64,000 bases of DNA from positions 406,384-470,383 of the forward strand of contig NZ_MUHR01000006.1 of the NCBI RefSeq assembly GCF_002105285.1, written 5' to 3'. The notes below the pieces were generated by a model, which was not told the DNA's origin, did not search any database, and saw nothing but the letters and a program-made list of their open reading frames with translations. The position numbers and the translations under genes are program-made. This DNA comes from Planktotalea arctica (GTDB lineage Bacteria; Pseudomonadota; Alphaproteobacteria; Rhodobacterales; Rhodobacteraceae). Positions 11,360 through 19,737 of this stretch are shown in pieces. Each line of letters begins with the position of its first letter. The first letter of the stretch is position 1.

Positions 11360-12052
11360 ATGTTTGCACGCGAAAAACTCGATTACACAGCGCTGGATCT
11401 GCCGGACCGCATGAACATGGACGATGAGGCCAGTTTAAAGGCCGCGCTTGGACATCTTGATTTCATGCGCAAGCGACATTCTGTGCGCGAATTCGAAGCC
11501 ACGCCTGTGCCGCGTGCGGTCATTGATGCGGCGATCACCGCCGCCGGGTCCGCGCCCTCGGGGGCCAATCACCAGCCTTGGCATTTTGTGGCGATCTCCA
11601 ACCCAGAGCTCAAACATAAAATCCGTTTGGCCGCAGAAGAGGAAGAAGAGAAATTCTATGCCGGCGGGGCGAGCGATGAGTGGATCAAAGCGCTAGAGCC
11701 GATTGGCACGGACGCCAGCAAGCCACACCTTGATATCGCGCCATGGTTGATCGTGATCTTCGCGCAGCGCTGGGGCGAGTTTGATGACGGCACGCGCTAC
11801 AAAAATTATTACGTGCCTGAAAGCGTCGGTATCGCGACGGGTTTTTTGATTTCTGCACTACATCACGCGGGGCTAAGCTGTCTGACGCACACGCCCAACC
11901 CAATGAAATTTCTGAACGGCGTGCTGGGGCGACCTGCTTCTGAAAAACCCGTTATGATTCTTGCGGTGGGGCATCCGGCAACGAACGCAACGGTGCCGAG
12001 TGTTGCCAAGCTCAAAAAACCGTTGGAACAAATATCGACGGTCTTTGAATAA
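11360..12052 (+). CDS. Nitroreductase-superfamily flavoprotein, iodotyrosine deiodinase-like
   Basis: A 230-residue FMN-dependent nitroreductase-fold protein. RHSVREF (40-46) and SAPSGANHQPWHF (64-76) bind FMN; NPELKHKIR, the LDIAPWLIVIF segment and LGRPASEKPVMILAVGHP follow. The residues that in human iodotyrosine deiodinase clamp the substrate zwitterion (Glu157, Tyr161, Lys182) correspond to Glu96, Tyr100 and Lys121, with identical spacings of 4 and 21. This places it in the deiodinase branch and not with generic nitroreductases. It starts 11 bases after the racemase-like gene and ends the operon. True substrate unknown. Confidence 0.85.
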   Translation: MFAREKLDYTALDLPDRMNMDDEASLKAALGHLDFMRKRHSVREFEATPVPRAVIDAAITAAGSAPSGANHQPWHFVAISNPELKHKIRLAAEEEEEKFYAGGASDEWIKALEPIGTDASKPHLDIAPWLIVIFAQRWGEFDDGTRYKNYYVPESVGIATGFLISALHHAGLSCLTHTPNPMKFLNGVLGRPASEKPVMILAVGHPATNATVPSVAKLKKPLEQISTVFE

Positions 12053-12081
12053 AACAAAGCGAGCGGGAAAGAAGAGCGCGC

Positions 12082-12111
12082 AAAAAAAAGGCCGAGCACA
12101 GAGGCTCGGCC
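12082..12111 (-). terminator. Intrinsic terminator reading on the minus strand
   Basis: GGCCGAGC (12090-12097) pairs with GCTCGGCC (12104-12111) around a six-base loop. On the minus strand the stem is followed by eight T (A-run at 12082-12089). No annotated minus-strand gene ends here, so it implies an unannotated transcript coming from about 12270. Confidence 0.75.
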
Positions 12112-12273
12112 GAAGTCCAACAGGGAGGTACAAGAACGAAACGCCGAAGCGCCAACGATGTTCTCATGGAGCTGAAATAGGAGGCATGGCGGCGCGCTTC
12201 AAGGCACTTAATGCCGCAGTTGCAGCATTGCTGCTATGCGGCTGCTGCATAGCTTGGTCACACACCGGGTTTT
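12082..12273 (-). ncRNA. Candidate small RNA A with CCTCC motifs and intrinsic terminator
   Basis: The minus strand reads CCTCCCTGTTGGACTTC and then a strong terminator. A second CCTCC (plus AGGAGG at 12179-12184) lies about 55 bases upstream. A TTGAAC box (plus 12303-12308) and an AAAAAT box (12280-12285) 17 bases apart could be the promoter, giving roughly 190 nt. Anti-SD-like CCUCC loops before a terminator recall the CcsR-type stress RNAs of Rhodobacter. Boundaries are estimates. The rest of the 12053-12403 gap shows nothing else except the small ORF listed next. Confidence 0.38.
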
Positions 12274-12287
12274 GCCACGATTTTTGA
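12186..12287 (+). CDS. Possible 33-residue hydrophobic peptide (doubtful)
   Basis: ATG 12186 has AGGAGG one base upstream and opens a 33-residue frame with a hydrophobic core, AAVAALLLCGCCIAW, ending at TGA 12285-12287. It lies antisense to small RNA candidate A. The excellent SD may simply be the complement of that RNA's CCTCC motif, so this may not be a gene. Confidence 0.18.
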   Translation: MAARFKALNAAVAALLLCGCCIAWSHTGFCHDF

Positions 12288-12403
12288 ACCCTCGTAAAGG
12301 GCGTTCAAGCCCCATTGCAAAGCGGGGTCGCAGACCCTAGGTTCTGGCCAAATTCGCATATGGCTTTGCGCAGCAAGCCTAAATTCAAAAAAGGACTCTC
12401 CCG

Positions 12404-12685
12404 ATGGATGGCATTGCCCAATTTGTTCCGCTTATTCTAATCTTTGCGATCATGTATTTTCTACTTATTCGTCCACAGCAGAAGAAGCTTAAAGATCATC
12501 AAAAAATGGTCGAGGGCCTGCGCCGGGGCGATCAAGTCGTCACGCAGGGCGGTCTTATCGGTAAAGTGACCAAGGTCAAAGACGAGAACGAGATCGAAGT
12601 TGAATTGGCAGAGGGCGTTAAAGTGCGCGTCGTGCAGTCCACCATCGCCAATGTGATCAACAAGACCGAGCCAGCAGCGTCCTAA
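12404..12685 (+). CDS. yajC: Preprotein translocase subunit YajC
   Basis: A small inner-membrane partner of SecDF. The 93-residue protein has one N-terminal membrane helix (about 6-23, PLILIFAIMYFLLI), the family motif RPQQKKLKDHQKM, and a small soluble domain, RGDQVVTQGGLIGKV. It precedes secD and secF, the usual yajC-secD-secF operon. A plain SD lies before ATG 12404. Confidence 0.96.
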   Translation: MDGIAQFVPLILIFAIMYFLLIRPQQKKLKDHQKMVEGLRRGDQVVTQGGLIGKVTKVKDENEIEVELAEGVKVRVVQSTIANVINKTEPAAS

Positions 12686-12721
12686 ACGGGCGCAGCAAGG
12701 CTGGCGCGAGAGGCCGGACAT

Positions 12722-14383
12722 ATGTTGCAAATTGACCTGTGGAAACGGGTGGTGATCTGGGCGGTTTGCGCTATCGGATTGCTGCTGGCGATTCCGAATG
12801 CCTTTTATTCGAAAGTGGAGCAGCACAATGACGCGCTGGCCGCGATCGAAGTGTCCGGCAGCACTGACGAATTAGATGCGATGGTGGCGCTCTGGCCTGA
12901 ATTTCTGCCCTCCGGACTTGTCAATCTTGGTCTTGATCTGCGCGGCGGTGCGCATCTGCTGGCCGAAGTGAAGGTTGCGGATGTGTACGCGGCACGAATG
13001 AAATCGTTTTGGCCTGAAGTGCGCGACGCGCTGCGCCCAGAGCGCGCCGCGATCGGCACGATCCGCCTTCAGCCCTCTGCGGGGGACGTGCTCAAAGTGC
13101 GTATTTCGCAGCCCGAGGGCATGGCGCGCGCGATCGAAGTGGTGCGTGGATTGTCGCAGCAGGTGGTTTCGCTCTCCGGTGTCGGATCTAGCGATATCGA
13201 AGTAAGCGGTGATGACGGCGTTATCACGGTGCGCCTGTCGGAGGCGGAAAAGCGCGCCACCGACGAGCGTACGATGCAGCAATCGCTTGAAATTATCCGC
13301 CGCCGTATTGATGAAGTGGGCACACGCGAGCCGACGATCCAGCGCCAGGGCACGGACCGCATCTTGATTCAGGTGCCCGGCATCGGATCGGCGGCAGAGC
13401 TGAAAGCGATCATCGGCACCACTGCGCAGCTGACGTTCCAGCCGGTTGTTTCGCGCGGCTCGAACGCCAATGCTGCGCCGGGCGTGGGCAATGAAATCAT
13501 GCCCTCGCTGGATGAGGAGGGGCAGTATTACACGCTCGAATCCGCCCCCGTGGTCACGGGCGAAGAATTGGTCGATGCGCAGCCTGCCTTTGACCAGAAC
13601 GGTCGTCCTGCGGTAAGTTTCCGTTTCAATCCGACGGGCGCGCGCAAGTTTGGCGATTATACCGCAGAAAATATCGGCAATCCCTTCGCCATCGTGCTGG
13701 ACGCGGAAGTCATTTCCGCGCCGGTCATTCAAAGCCATATTGCGGGCGGTTCAGGCATCATTACCGGCAATTTCTCGGTCGAGGAATCGACCAATCTCGC
13801 GGTGCTCTTGCGTGCGGGCGCACTGCCTGCGGGGCTCGATTTTCTGGAAGAACGCACCATCGGTCCCGAGCTTGGGGCAGATAGTATCCAAGCGGGGCAG
13901 ATCGCCTGTATCGTCGCCTTTGTCGGCGTGCTGGTGTTCATGTTCCTAAGCTATGGCACGTTCGGCCTGTTCGCCAACATTGCGCTTATCATCAACGTCG
14001 GCCTGATTTTCGGCCTTCTGAGCATGGTCGGCGCGACGCTGACCTTGCCGGGGATCGCGGGGATCGTTCTGACCATCGGCATGGCGGTGGATGCCAACGT
14101 GCTGGTGTTCGAGCGTATCCGCGAAGAAGTAAAATCTGCAAAAGGGCCGGCGCGTGCGATCGATCTTGGTTATGAAAAAGCGCTGAGCGCGATCATCGAC
14201 GCCAACCTGACGACTTTCATCACGGCTGTGATCCTCTTCGTCATGGGCTCCGGTCCTGTGCGCGGCTTTGCGATCACGCTCGGCCTTGGCATTCTCACAT
14301 CGGTCTTTACCGCCATCTTCGTCACGCGCCTGATCGTCGTGATGTGGTTTGAGCGCAAACGCCCAAAAACGCTGGAGGTGTGA
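12722..14383 (+). CDS. secD: Protein translocase subunit SecD
   Basis: An RND-family subunit that uses the proton gradient to pull exported proteins through SecYEG. The 553-residue protein has TM1 (about 8-26), a large periplasmic P1 domain with LGLDLRGGAHLL, RRIDEVGTREP and GTDRILIQVPG, then five C-terminal helices from about residue 390 with GMAVDANVLVFERIREE. Length and order fit bacterial SecD. The stop is one base before the secF start, and GGAGGTG at the gene end serves as the secF SD. Confidence 0.97.
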   Translation: MLQIDLWKRVVIWAVCAIGLLLAIPNAFYSKVEQHNDALAAIEVSGSTDELDAMVALWPEFLPSGLVNLGLDLRGGAHLLAEVKVADVYAARMKSFWPEVRDALRPERAAIGTIRLQPSAGDVLKVRISQPEGMARAIEVVRGLSQQVVSLSGVGSSDIEVSGDDGVITVRLSEAEKRATDERTMQQSLEIIRRRIDEVGTREPTIQRQGTDRILIQVPGIGSAAELKAIIGTTAQLTFQPVVSRGSNANAAPGVGNEIMPSLDEEGQYYTLESAPVVTGEELVDAQPAFDQNGRPAVSFRFNPTGARKFGDYTAENIGNPFAIVLDAEVISAPVIQSHIAGGSGIITGNFSVEESTNLAVLLRAGALPAGLDFLEERTIGPELGADSIQAGQIACIVAFVGVLVFMFLSYGTFGLFANIALIINVGLIFGLLSMVGATLTLPGIAGIVLTIGMAVDANVLVFERIREEVKSAKGPARAIDLGYEKALSAIIDANLTTFITAVILFVMGSGPVRGFAITLGLGILTSVFTAIFVTRLIVVMWFERKRPKTLEV

Positions 14384-14384
14384 G

Positions 14385-15356
14385 ATGCGCCTAAGACTGG
14401 TTAAACAAGACACCAATTTCGATTTCTTCTCGCGCTCGCGCACTTGGCTCGGCATCTCTCTGGTGATGATGGTCGTCGCCTTCGGCTCGTTCCTCGTGCA
14501 GGGATTGAACTACGGGATCGACTTCAAGGGCGGCACCACTGTGCGCTCGCAAAGCACATCGCCCATCGACGTAGGCGCTTACCGCGATGCGATCGTGCCG
14601 CTCGGGCTTGGGGATATCTCCATTTCCGAAGTGTTCGACCCCGGTTTTGAGGCGGATCAACATGTGGCGATGATCCGTATCGAAGCGCAAGAAGGCCAGG
14701 AAGCCGTGGACTCAGACGTCATCGCGACGGTTCTGGGCGCGCTGCAAACCATAGCGCCGGACATCAAGTTCGTGTCGGTGGAATCGGTCGGGCCGAAGGT
14801 CTCGGGCGAGTTGATTCAGACAGCGGCCATCGCGGTCGTTCTCGCGATTGCGGCGGTTCTGATCTACATCTGGCTGCGCTTCGAGTGGCAATTCGCCGTG
14901 GGCGCGGTCGCGGCGCTGGTGCATGACGTGATCTTGACGATCGGGGTGTTTTCCGAGCTTCAGATCAAGTTCGATCTGGCGATTATCGCGGCTTTGCTGA
15001 CCATTGTGGGTTATTCGCTGAATGACACTGTGGTCGTGTTCGACCGCGTTCGCGAGAACCTACGCAAGTACAAGAAGAAGCCGTTGAAAGAGGTGCTTAA
15101 CATCTCGATCAACGAAACGCTCAGCCGCACGTTCATGACCTCGGTCACAACGCTTCTGGCGCTCATGGCGCTGTTCGTGTTGGGGGGCGATGTGATCCGC
15201 GGCTTCGTCTTTGCGATGATCTGGGGCGTGATTGTGGGAACATATTCCTCGATCTTCGTAGCCTCTGCGATCCTGCTTTGGTTGGGTGTGAAACGCGATT
15301 GGACGAACAAGCCCGACGCGAATGCAGGTACGCAATTTGCCAATGTAGATGCCTAA
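14385..15356 (+). CDS. secF: Protein translocase subunit SecF
   Basis: The second SecDF subunit, 323 residues with six membrane helices. Visible motifs are GIDFKGGTTV after TM1, the VESVGPKVSGEL segment, and YSLNDTVVVFDRVREN in the membrane domain. ATG 14385 lies 8 bases after GGAGGTG; a longer in-frame extension upstream runs into secD and is not needed. It is followed after 4 bases by the TauE-like gene. Confidence 0.97.
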   Translation: MRLRLVKQDTNFDFFSRSRTWLGISLVMMVVAFGSFLVQGLNYGIDFKGGTTVRSQSTSPIDVGAYRDAIVPLGLGDISISEVFDPGFEADQHVAMIRIEAQEGQEAVDSDVIATVLGALQTIAPDIKFVSVESVGPKVSGELIQTAAIAVVLAIAAVLIYIWLRFEWQFAVGAVAALVHDVILTIGVFSELQIKFDLAIIAALLTIVGYSLNDTVVVFDRVRENLRKYKKKPLKEVLNISINETLSRTFMTSVTTLLALMALFVLGGDVIRGFVFAMIWGVIVGTYSSIFVASAILLWLGVKRDWTNKPDANAGTQFANVDA

Positions 15357-15360
15357 GTAG

Positions 15361-16113
15361 ATGCTTGAATTACTCACATCAGCCCTCGTAACCGACGGGC
15401 TGATGTGGATCGTTTTCGCCGCCTTGCTGGCAGGGCTGGTGCGCGGATTTTCGGGTTTTGGCACGGCGATGATCTACCTGCCCATCGCCAGCCAGTTCCT
15501 CACTCCGGTTGAGGCGCTCGTGACGCTCACGATCATGGATAGCCTTGGCCCGATCCCCGCCATTCCCCGCGCCGTGCGCGAGGCGGATTGGCCTGACCTG
15601 CGCCGGCTTTTGCTCTCACTGGTGTTCTTTTTGCCTATCGGACTTTGGCTGCTGGTTTCGGTGCCGCCCGAAACCTTTCGGCTTTCGGTGTCAATGGTAT
15701 CGCTGCTGCTATTGGCTGCGCTCATCCTTGGCGTGCGCTATCAGGGCCGACTTAGCCCGCCAAAAGTGTACGGCGTTGGCGGCGCGGCGGGCCTGCTTGG
15801 CGGTGCGGTCGGTCTGCCGGGACCACCGGTCATTCTGTTCTACATGGCCAGCTCCCATGCGCCGAATGTGATCCGTGCAACAGTGATGATCTTCCTGTTT
15901 TCCTTTGATCTTATCTTGATTACGATGCTGGGATACAAAGGGCTGCTTTCGCTTTCTGGCCTTGCGCTGGGATTGATACTGGCCGCGCCGATGCTGATTG
16001 GTACGATGCTTGGCACATGGCTCTTTCGCCCGAGCTATGAAAAGCTATATAGAGCCGCAGCCTATGTGATTATCGGGGTTTCGGCCCTGCGGGGATTGCC
16101 AATTTGGGGGTGA
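15361..16113 (+). CDS. TauE/SafE family sulfite exporter-like membrane protein
   Basis: A 250-residue membrane protein of the TauE/SafE (TSUP) family with about eight hydrophobic segments. The typical GFSGFGTAMIYLP signature occurs near residue 30 and a matching LLGGAVGLPGPPVIL near residue 150, giving the two-repeat architecture. Members export small sulfonates, sulfite or related anions, but the substrate here is not known. It is tightly packed between secF and the Mth938-like gene, so it is likely in the same transcript. Confidence 0.82.
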   Translation: MLELLTSALVTDGLMWIVFAALLAGLVRGFSGFGTAMIYLPIASQFLTPVEALVTLTIMDSLGPIPAIPRAVREADWPDLRRLLLSLVFFLPIGLWLLVSVPPETFRLSVSMVSLLLLAALILGVRYQGRLSPPKVYGVGGAAGLLGGAVGLPGPPVILFYMASSHAPNVIRATVMIFLFSFDLILITMLGYKGLLSLSGLALGLILAAPMLIGTMLGTWLFRPSYEKLYRAAAYVIIGVSALRGLPIWG

Positions 16114-16117
16114 CGCG

Positions 16118-16477
16118 ATGCGAATGACAGAGATTGAATTTAACGATGCACAGCCCGTAGAGGGCTATGGGCCGGGGTTTTTCCGCATTGCGGGCAAGGT
16201 GATCGAAGCACCGATGATTGTCACCGCATCCGGCGCGCGCCCATGGGGCGGCTTTGACGATGTCGAACCCTTGCTGGCGATGGCAGGCGAAATCGACGTG
16301 ATCTTTATCGGAACAGGGGACGAAATTGCCTATCTTCCCAAAGGTTTGCGCGCGCGTCTCGACGAGGTCGGGATCGGCGCGGAGGCGATGAATTCCCCCG
16401 CAGCCTGCCGCACCTACAACGTGCTGGTCAACGATGGTCGCCGCGTGGCGGCCGCGCTTTTGGCGGTCACTAAATAG
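16118..16477 (+). CDS. Mth938-like domain protein (DUF498)
   Basis: A 119-residue single-domain protein of the Mth938/NDUFAF3 fold (DUF498). Typical segments are [35 protein letters not shown] and [17 protein letters not shown]. The eukaryotic relative NDUFAF3 is a complex I assembly factor, and bacterial genes commonly sit beside secDF, as here. The function in bacteria is not established. The stop overlaps the ccmA GTG start by one base. Confidence 0.88.
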   Translation: MRMTEIEFNDAQPVEGYGPGFFRIAGKVIEAPMIVTASGARPWGGFDDVEPLLAMAGEIDVIFIGTGDEIAYLPKGLRARLDEVGIGAEAMNSPAACRTYNVLVNDGRRVAAALLAVTK

Positions 16478-17094
16478 TGCAGCTCGCCGTTGATACCCTT
16501 AGCGTCGCGCGCGGCGGCATTGCGGTTCTTGAGGGGCTGTCGTTTCGCGTTGAAGCTGGCAAGGCGCTGATCCTGCGCGGCCCCAATGGTATTGGCAAGA
16601 CGACTTTGCTGCGCTCGATCGCGGGCTTGCAGCCGCCGCTGAACGGCACAATCGACGCGCCCGAGGACAGTATCGCCTATGCGGCGCACTCCGATGGGAT
16701 CAAGCATGTCCTGACGGTGCGCGAAAATCTTGAATTCTGGGCCGAGGTCTTTGGCACAGGCGACATCACGTCTGCGCTGCACGCCTTCGCGTTAGAGCCA
16801 CTGGCCTCGCGCCCCGCTGGCGCGCTCTCTGCCGGGCAAAAGCGCCGGCTTGGCCTTGCGCGCTTGTTGGTGAGTGCGCGCCCGATCTGGGTGCTCGACG
16901 AGCCGACTGTCTCGCTTGATGTTGACGCGGTCGCCATGTTCGCCGACGCCATCGGCTCACATCTCTCCAGTGGCGGCATCGCGCTGATTGCGACCCATAT
17001 TGACCTCGGTCTAGACGCGGACATTCTAGACGTTGCGCCGTTCAAGGCACGCGCTCCACTTGCGCGCGATGATGCGATGGAGGGCTTTTTGTGA
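16477..17094 (+). CDS. ccmA: Heme exporter ATP-binding protein CcmA
   Basis: The ABC ATPase of the CcmABCD complex, which releases holo-CcmE during cytochrome c maturation. The 205-residue protein has Walker [12 protein letters not shown], signature [15 protein letters not shown], Walker [14 protein letters not shown] and the switch His in IATHIDL. Start is GTG 16477, inside the previous stop codon. The end overlaps ccmB by four bases. Confidence 0.95.
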   Translation: MQLAVDTLSVARGGIAVLEGLSFRVEAGKALILRGPNGIGKTTLLRSIAGLQPPLNGTIDAPEDSIAYAAHSDGIKHVLTVRENLEFWAEVFGTGDITSALHAFALEPLASRPAGALSAGQKRRLGLARLLVSARPIWVLDEPTVSLDVDAVAMFADAIGSHLSSGGIALIATHIDLGLDADILDVAPFKARAPLARDDAMEGFL

Positions 17095-17747
17095 AGGCGC
17101 TGCTGGTCCGCGATTTGCGCCTCGCGATCAGGGCAGGGGGCGGCTTTGGCCTTGGCCTCGCTTTCTTCTTGATCGTCACGGTTCTGGTGCCTTTCGGCGT
17201 CGGCCCGCAAAGCGCGCTGCTCTCAACAATCGCCCCCGGCATCCTCTGGCTCGGCGCTTTGCTCGCCTGCCTGCTTTCGCTCGATCGCATTCTCGCGCTC
17301 GATTGGGAGGACGGCACGCTTGATCTGCTGGCTTGCGCACCCCTGCCGATGGAGGCCGCAGTCAGCGTCAAAGCACTGGCGCATTGGCTCACCACGGGCC
17401 TGCCTCTGGTCATCGCCGCTCCGCTTTTCGCGCTCTTGCTGAACTTGCCAAGCGCAGGCTATGCCCCGCTCGTGCTCTCGCTGCTGCTTGGAACACCCGC
17501 GCTTAGCGTGATCGGCACCTTCGGCGCGGCGCTTACAGTTGGCATCAAACGTGGGGGCCTTCTGCTCTCGCTCCTCGTGCTTCCTCTGTATGTGCCAACG
17601 CTGATCTACGGCGCCGAGGCGGCGCGGCGCGGCGCAGCAGGTCTAGACACATCCACGCCGCTCATCATGCTCGCGGGGATCACATTTGGCGTGATTGCGC
17701 TGCTACCCTTTGCCTCTGCTGCGGTTCTGCGGGTAAACATTCGATAA
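17091..17747 (+). CDS. ccmB: Heme exporter permease CcmB
   Basis: The membrane subunit of CcmABCD, 218 residues with six hydrophobic segments. The N-terminal [15 protein letters not shown] and the [11 protein letters not shown] loop are typical of CcmB. Start is GTG 17091, overlapping the ccmA stop. It partners CcmA and CcmC in handling heme-loaded CcmE at the outer face of the inner membrane. Confidence 0.94.
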   Translation: MKALLVRDLRLAIRAGGGFGLGLAFFLIVTVLVPFGVGPQSALLSTIAPGILWLGALLACLLSLDRILALDWEDGTLDLLACAPLPMEAAVSVKALAHWLTTGLPLVIAAPLFALLLNLPSAGYAPLVLSLLLGTPALSVIGTFGAALTVGIKRGGLLLSLLVLPLYVPTLIYGAEAARRGAAGLDTSTPLIMLAGITFGVIALLPFASAAVLRVNIR

Positions 17748-17788
17748 TTTGAATTGAAGCTGATCTAACAAGGGACTACATCATCGTC

Positions 17789-18517
17789 ATGTCTTTATGG
17801 GAATATGCAAATCCGGTGAAATTCATGGCCCTTTCGGGCCGGATTTTGCCGTGGGCCGCTTGGCTGTCTGGGATATGCCTTGTGGTGGGATTGATCTGGG
17901 GTTTCTTCTTTACGCCGGACGATTTTCGCCAAGGATCGACCGTGAAAATCATCTACCTGCATGTGCCCTCGGCGCTTATGGCGATCAACATATGGATGAT
18001 GATGCTGGTCACGTCGCTGGTCTGGATCATCCGCCGTCACCACGTTAGCGCACTGGCCGCCAAAGCCGCGGCCCCAATCGGCGTTGCAATGACATTGATT
18101 GCCTTGATCACGGGCGCAATCTGGGGCCAGCCGATGTGGGGCACATGGTGGGCTTGGGATCCGCGCTTGACCTCTTTCCTGATCCTGTTTCTGTTCTATC
18201 TCGGCTACATCGCGCTTTGGGCGGCGATTGAAGACAATGATACCGCCGCCGATCTCACGTCGATCCTCTGCCTCGTTGGCTCTGTTTTCGCTGTTCTATC
18301 GCGCTATGCAGTGAATTTTTGGAACCAGGGCCTGCACCAAGGGGCCTCGCTCTCGCTCGATAAGGAAAAGAACGTGGCGGATGTCTTCTACTTCCCGCTT
18401 TTGGTCTGCATTGCGGGCTTTGTCCTTCTCTTCATTGCGCTGGTGCTCTTGCGCACACGCACTGAAATTCGCGCGCGCCGCGCATCGGCGTTGCTGGCAC
18501 GGGAGCGCATGGCATGA
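17789..18517 (+). CDS. ccmC: Heme exporter/chaperone interaction protein CcmC
   Basis: Binds heme and loads it onto the chaperone CcmE. The 242-residue protein has six membrane segments and the WWD signature WGTWWAWDPRLTSF, flanked by conserved histidines (YLHVPSALMA and the RYAVNFWNQGLHQG loop). ATG 17789 is 41 bases after ccmB. The stop TGA overlaps the ATG of ccmD. Confidence 0.96.
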   Translation: MSLWEYANPVKFMALSGRILPWAAWLSGICLVVGLIWGFFFTPDDFRQGSTVKIIYLHVPSALMAINIWMMMLVTSLVWIIRRHHVSALAAKAAAPIGVAMTLIALITGAIWGQPMWGTWWAWDPRLTSFLILFLFYLGYIALWAAIEDNDTAADLTSILCLVGSVFAVLSRYAVNFWNQGLHQGASLSLDKEKNVADVFYFPLLVCIAGFVLLFIALVLLRTRTEIRARRASALLARERMA

Positions 18518-18666
18518 TGCCTGATCTTGGAAAATACGCTGATGCGGTGCTGGGCGCCTATGCTGCCTCCATCGTGCTTTTGATCGCCATCGTTGCGCTC
18601 AGCATCTGGCAAGCGCGCCGCACCAAGGCTGCGCTCGATGATGTGGAGAAACGCCGCAATGGCTAA
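18514..18666 (+). CDS. ccmD: Heme exporter protein CcmD
   Basis: A 50-residue single-pass membrane protein that stabilises the CcmABC-CcmE interaction. It starts at ATG 18514 (or ATG 18517), overlapping the ccmC stop. A hydrophobic helix (about 18-34, SIVLLIAIVALSIW) is followed by the basic QARRTKAALDDVEKRR tail, the normal CcmD layout. Its end overlaps the ccmG start by 8 bases. Confidence 0.9.
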   Translation: MMPDLGKYADAVLGAYAASIVLLIAIVALSIWQARRTKAALDDVEKRRNG

Positions 18667-19204
18667 AATCCCGCCCCTCATGATCGCGCCTCCGGCGATC
18701 TTCCTTGGACTTGCGGTTCTGTTCTATATGGGCATGTTCCGCGAGGGAAAAGACGAGCTGGAATCGGTCTTCATCGGTGGCCCCGCACCGCAAATCGAAA
18801 CTGCTGCCGAACTGCCGGGTTTCGCTGCCGTGACTCAGGCTGATCTCGCACGCGGCGAAGTCACATTGGTTAATTTCTGGGCCAGCTGGTGTCCGCCGTG
18901 TCGCGCCGAGCATCCAAAACTGCTTGAACTCGCGCAGGACTATCCGATCATCGGAGTCAATTTCAAAGACACCGCGCGCGCCGCCACGAAATACCTCAAT
19001 GATGATGGCAACCCGTTCGTAGGGGTTGCGTTTGACCCTAAAGGACGCACGGCGATAGACTGGGGCGTCACTGCGCCGCCCGAAACCTTCATTCTGGATA
19101 AGGATGGCACTGTGCTCTACCGCTTTGCTGGCCCACTTGTTGGCAGTGATTTTGAACAACGCTTCCTTCGCGAGTTGAACAAGGCTTTGGCTGCTGGGAA
19201 CTAA
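18659..19204 (+). CDS. ccmG: Cytochrome c biogenesis thiol:disulfide oxidoreductase CcmG/DsbE
   Basis: A membrane-anchored periplasmic thioredoxin that reduces apocytochrome c cysteines before heme attachment. The 181-residue protein has an N-terminal anchor (about 8-26), FWASWCPPCRAEHP with the active-site Cys78 and Cys81, GVNFKD, and the cis-proline loop APPETFILD. ATG 18659 lies inside the end of ccmD; a longer upstream in-frame start would begin within ccmD and is rejected. ccmE, ccmF and ccmH are not in this window. Confidence 0.94.
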   Translation: MAKIPPLMIAPPAIFLGLAVLFYMGMFREGKDELESVFIGGPAPQIETAAELPGFAAVTQADLARGEVTLVNFWASWCPPCRAEHPKLLELAQDYPIIGVNFKDTARAATKYLNDDGNPFVGVAFDPKGRTAIDWGVTAPPETFILDKDGTVLYRFAGPLVGSDFEQRFLRELNKALAAGN

Positions 19205-19297
19205 AAGCTTGGTTGCTTCTTAGTGCTTTCATGACAACATAATGCCAAGGGAGTTCAATAGAATGGCTGCCCAATTTATACTCGAAAGGAACTAAAT

Positions 19298-19729
19298 GTG
19301 AAAAATGCGTTTGTAGTAGTGCTGTCGATTGTGCCATTTATTAGTGCTTGTGTTCCTAACCAGCAATTTTTCTTGAAGAACGGCGTTACTCTAGATCGAT
19401 ATGAACGTGATGCCCTAGAATGTGTGAACAAGGCCACTGGTTCTACGCCGGCGAATACCCAGCTTGGTTGGGCACCCTATGTTGGGGTATACACAGTGGA
19501 TGCGAATGCAGCTCTTCGGGATGCAAATGTCGAAATTTGTATGAGGGACAAGGGATATGTTTATTCAGAGGTTCCTAGCTGTGCGGGCAGAGGGCAAGAT
19601 ATAATCAATGCGGCTCAACAGACTGGATTTGGGGACAAGCGCCGCTTGTCTCAGAGAATGAGTGTCGGGGCAGATACTTGTGTCGCAAGAAATACCAAAG
19701 GTGAACTTCTACTTTACACACCTGAGTAG
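19298..19729 (+). CDS. Hypothetical lipoprotein (AT-rich orphan)
   Basis: Unrecognised 143-residue protein. It has a signal peptide with a lipobox-like end, PFISAC, so Cys18 is a probable lipidation site, and five further cysteines after the lipobox. Start is GTG 19298 with GAAAGGA seven bases upstream. The gene is visibly richer in A and T than its neighbours and stands alone between ccmG and acnA, suggesting recent acquisition. An outer-membrane or periplasmic location is inferred. Confidence 0.7.
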   Translation: MKNAFVVVLSIVPFISACVPNQQFFLKNGVTLDRYERDALECVNKATGSTPANTQLGWAPYVGVYTVDANAALRDANVEICMRDKGYVYSEVPSCAGRGQDIINAAQQTGFGDKRRLSQRMSVGADTCVARNTKGELLLYTPE

Positions 19730-19737
19730 AAAACGAA

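Noticed and set aside
12872..13738. Minus-strand 288-codon frame opposite secD
   Set aside because: Shadow frame; secD covers the region fully.
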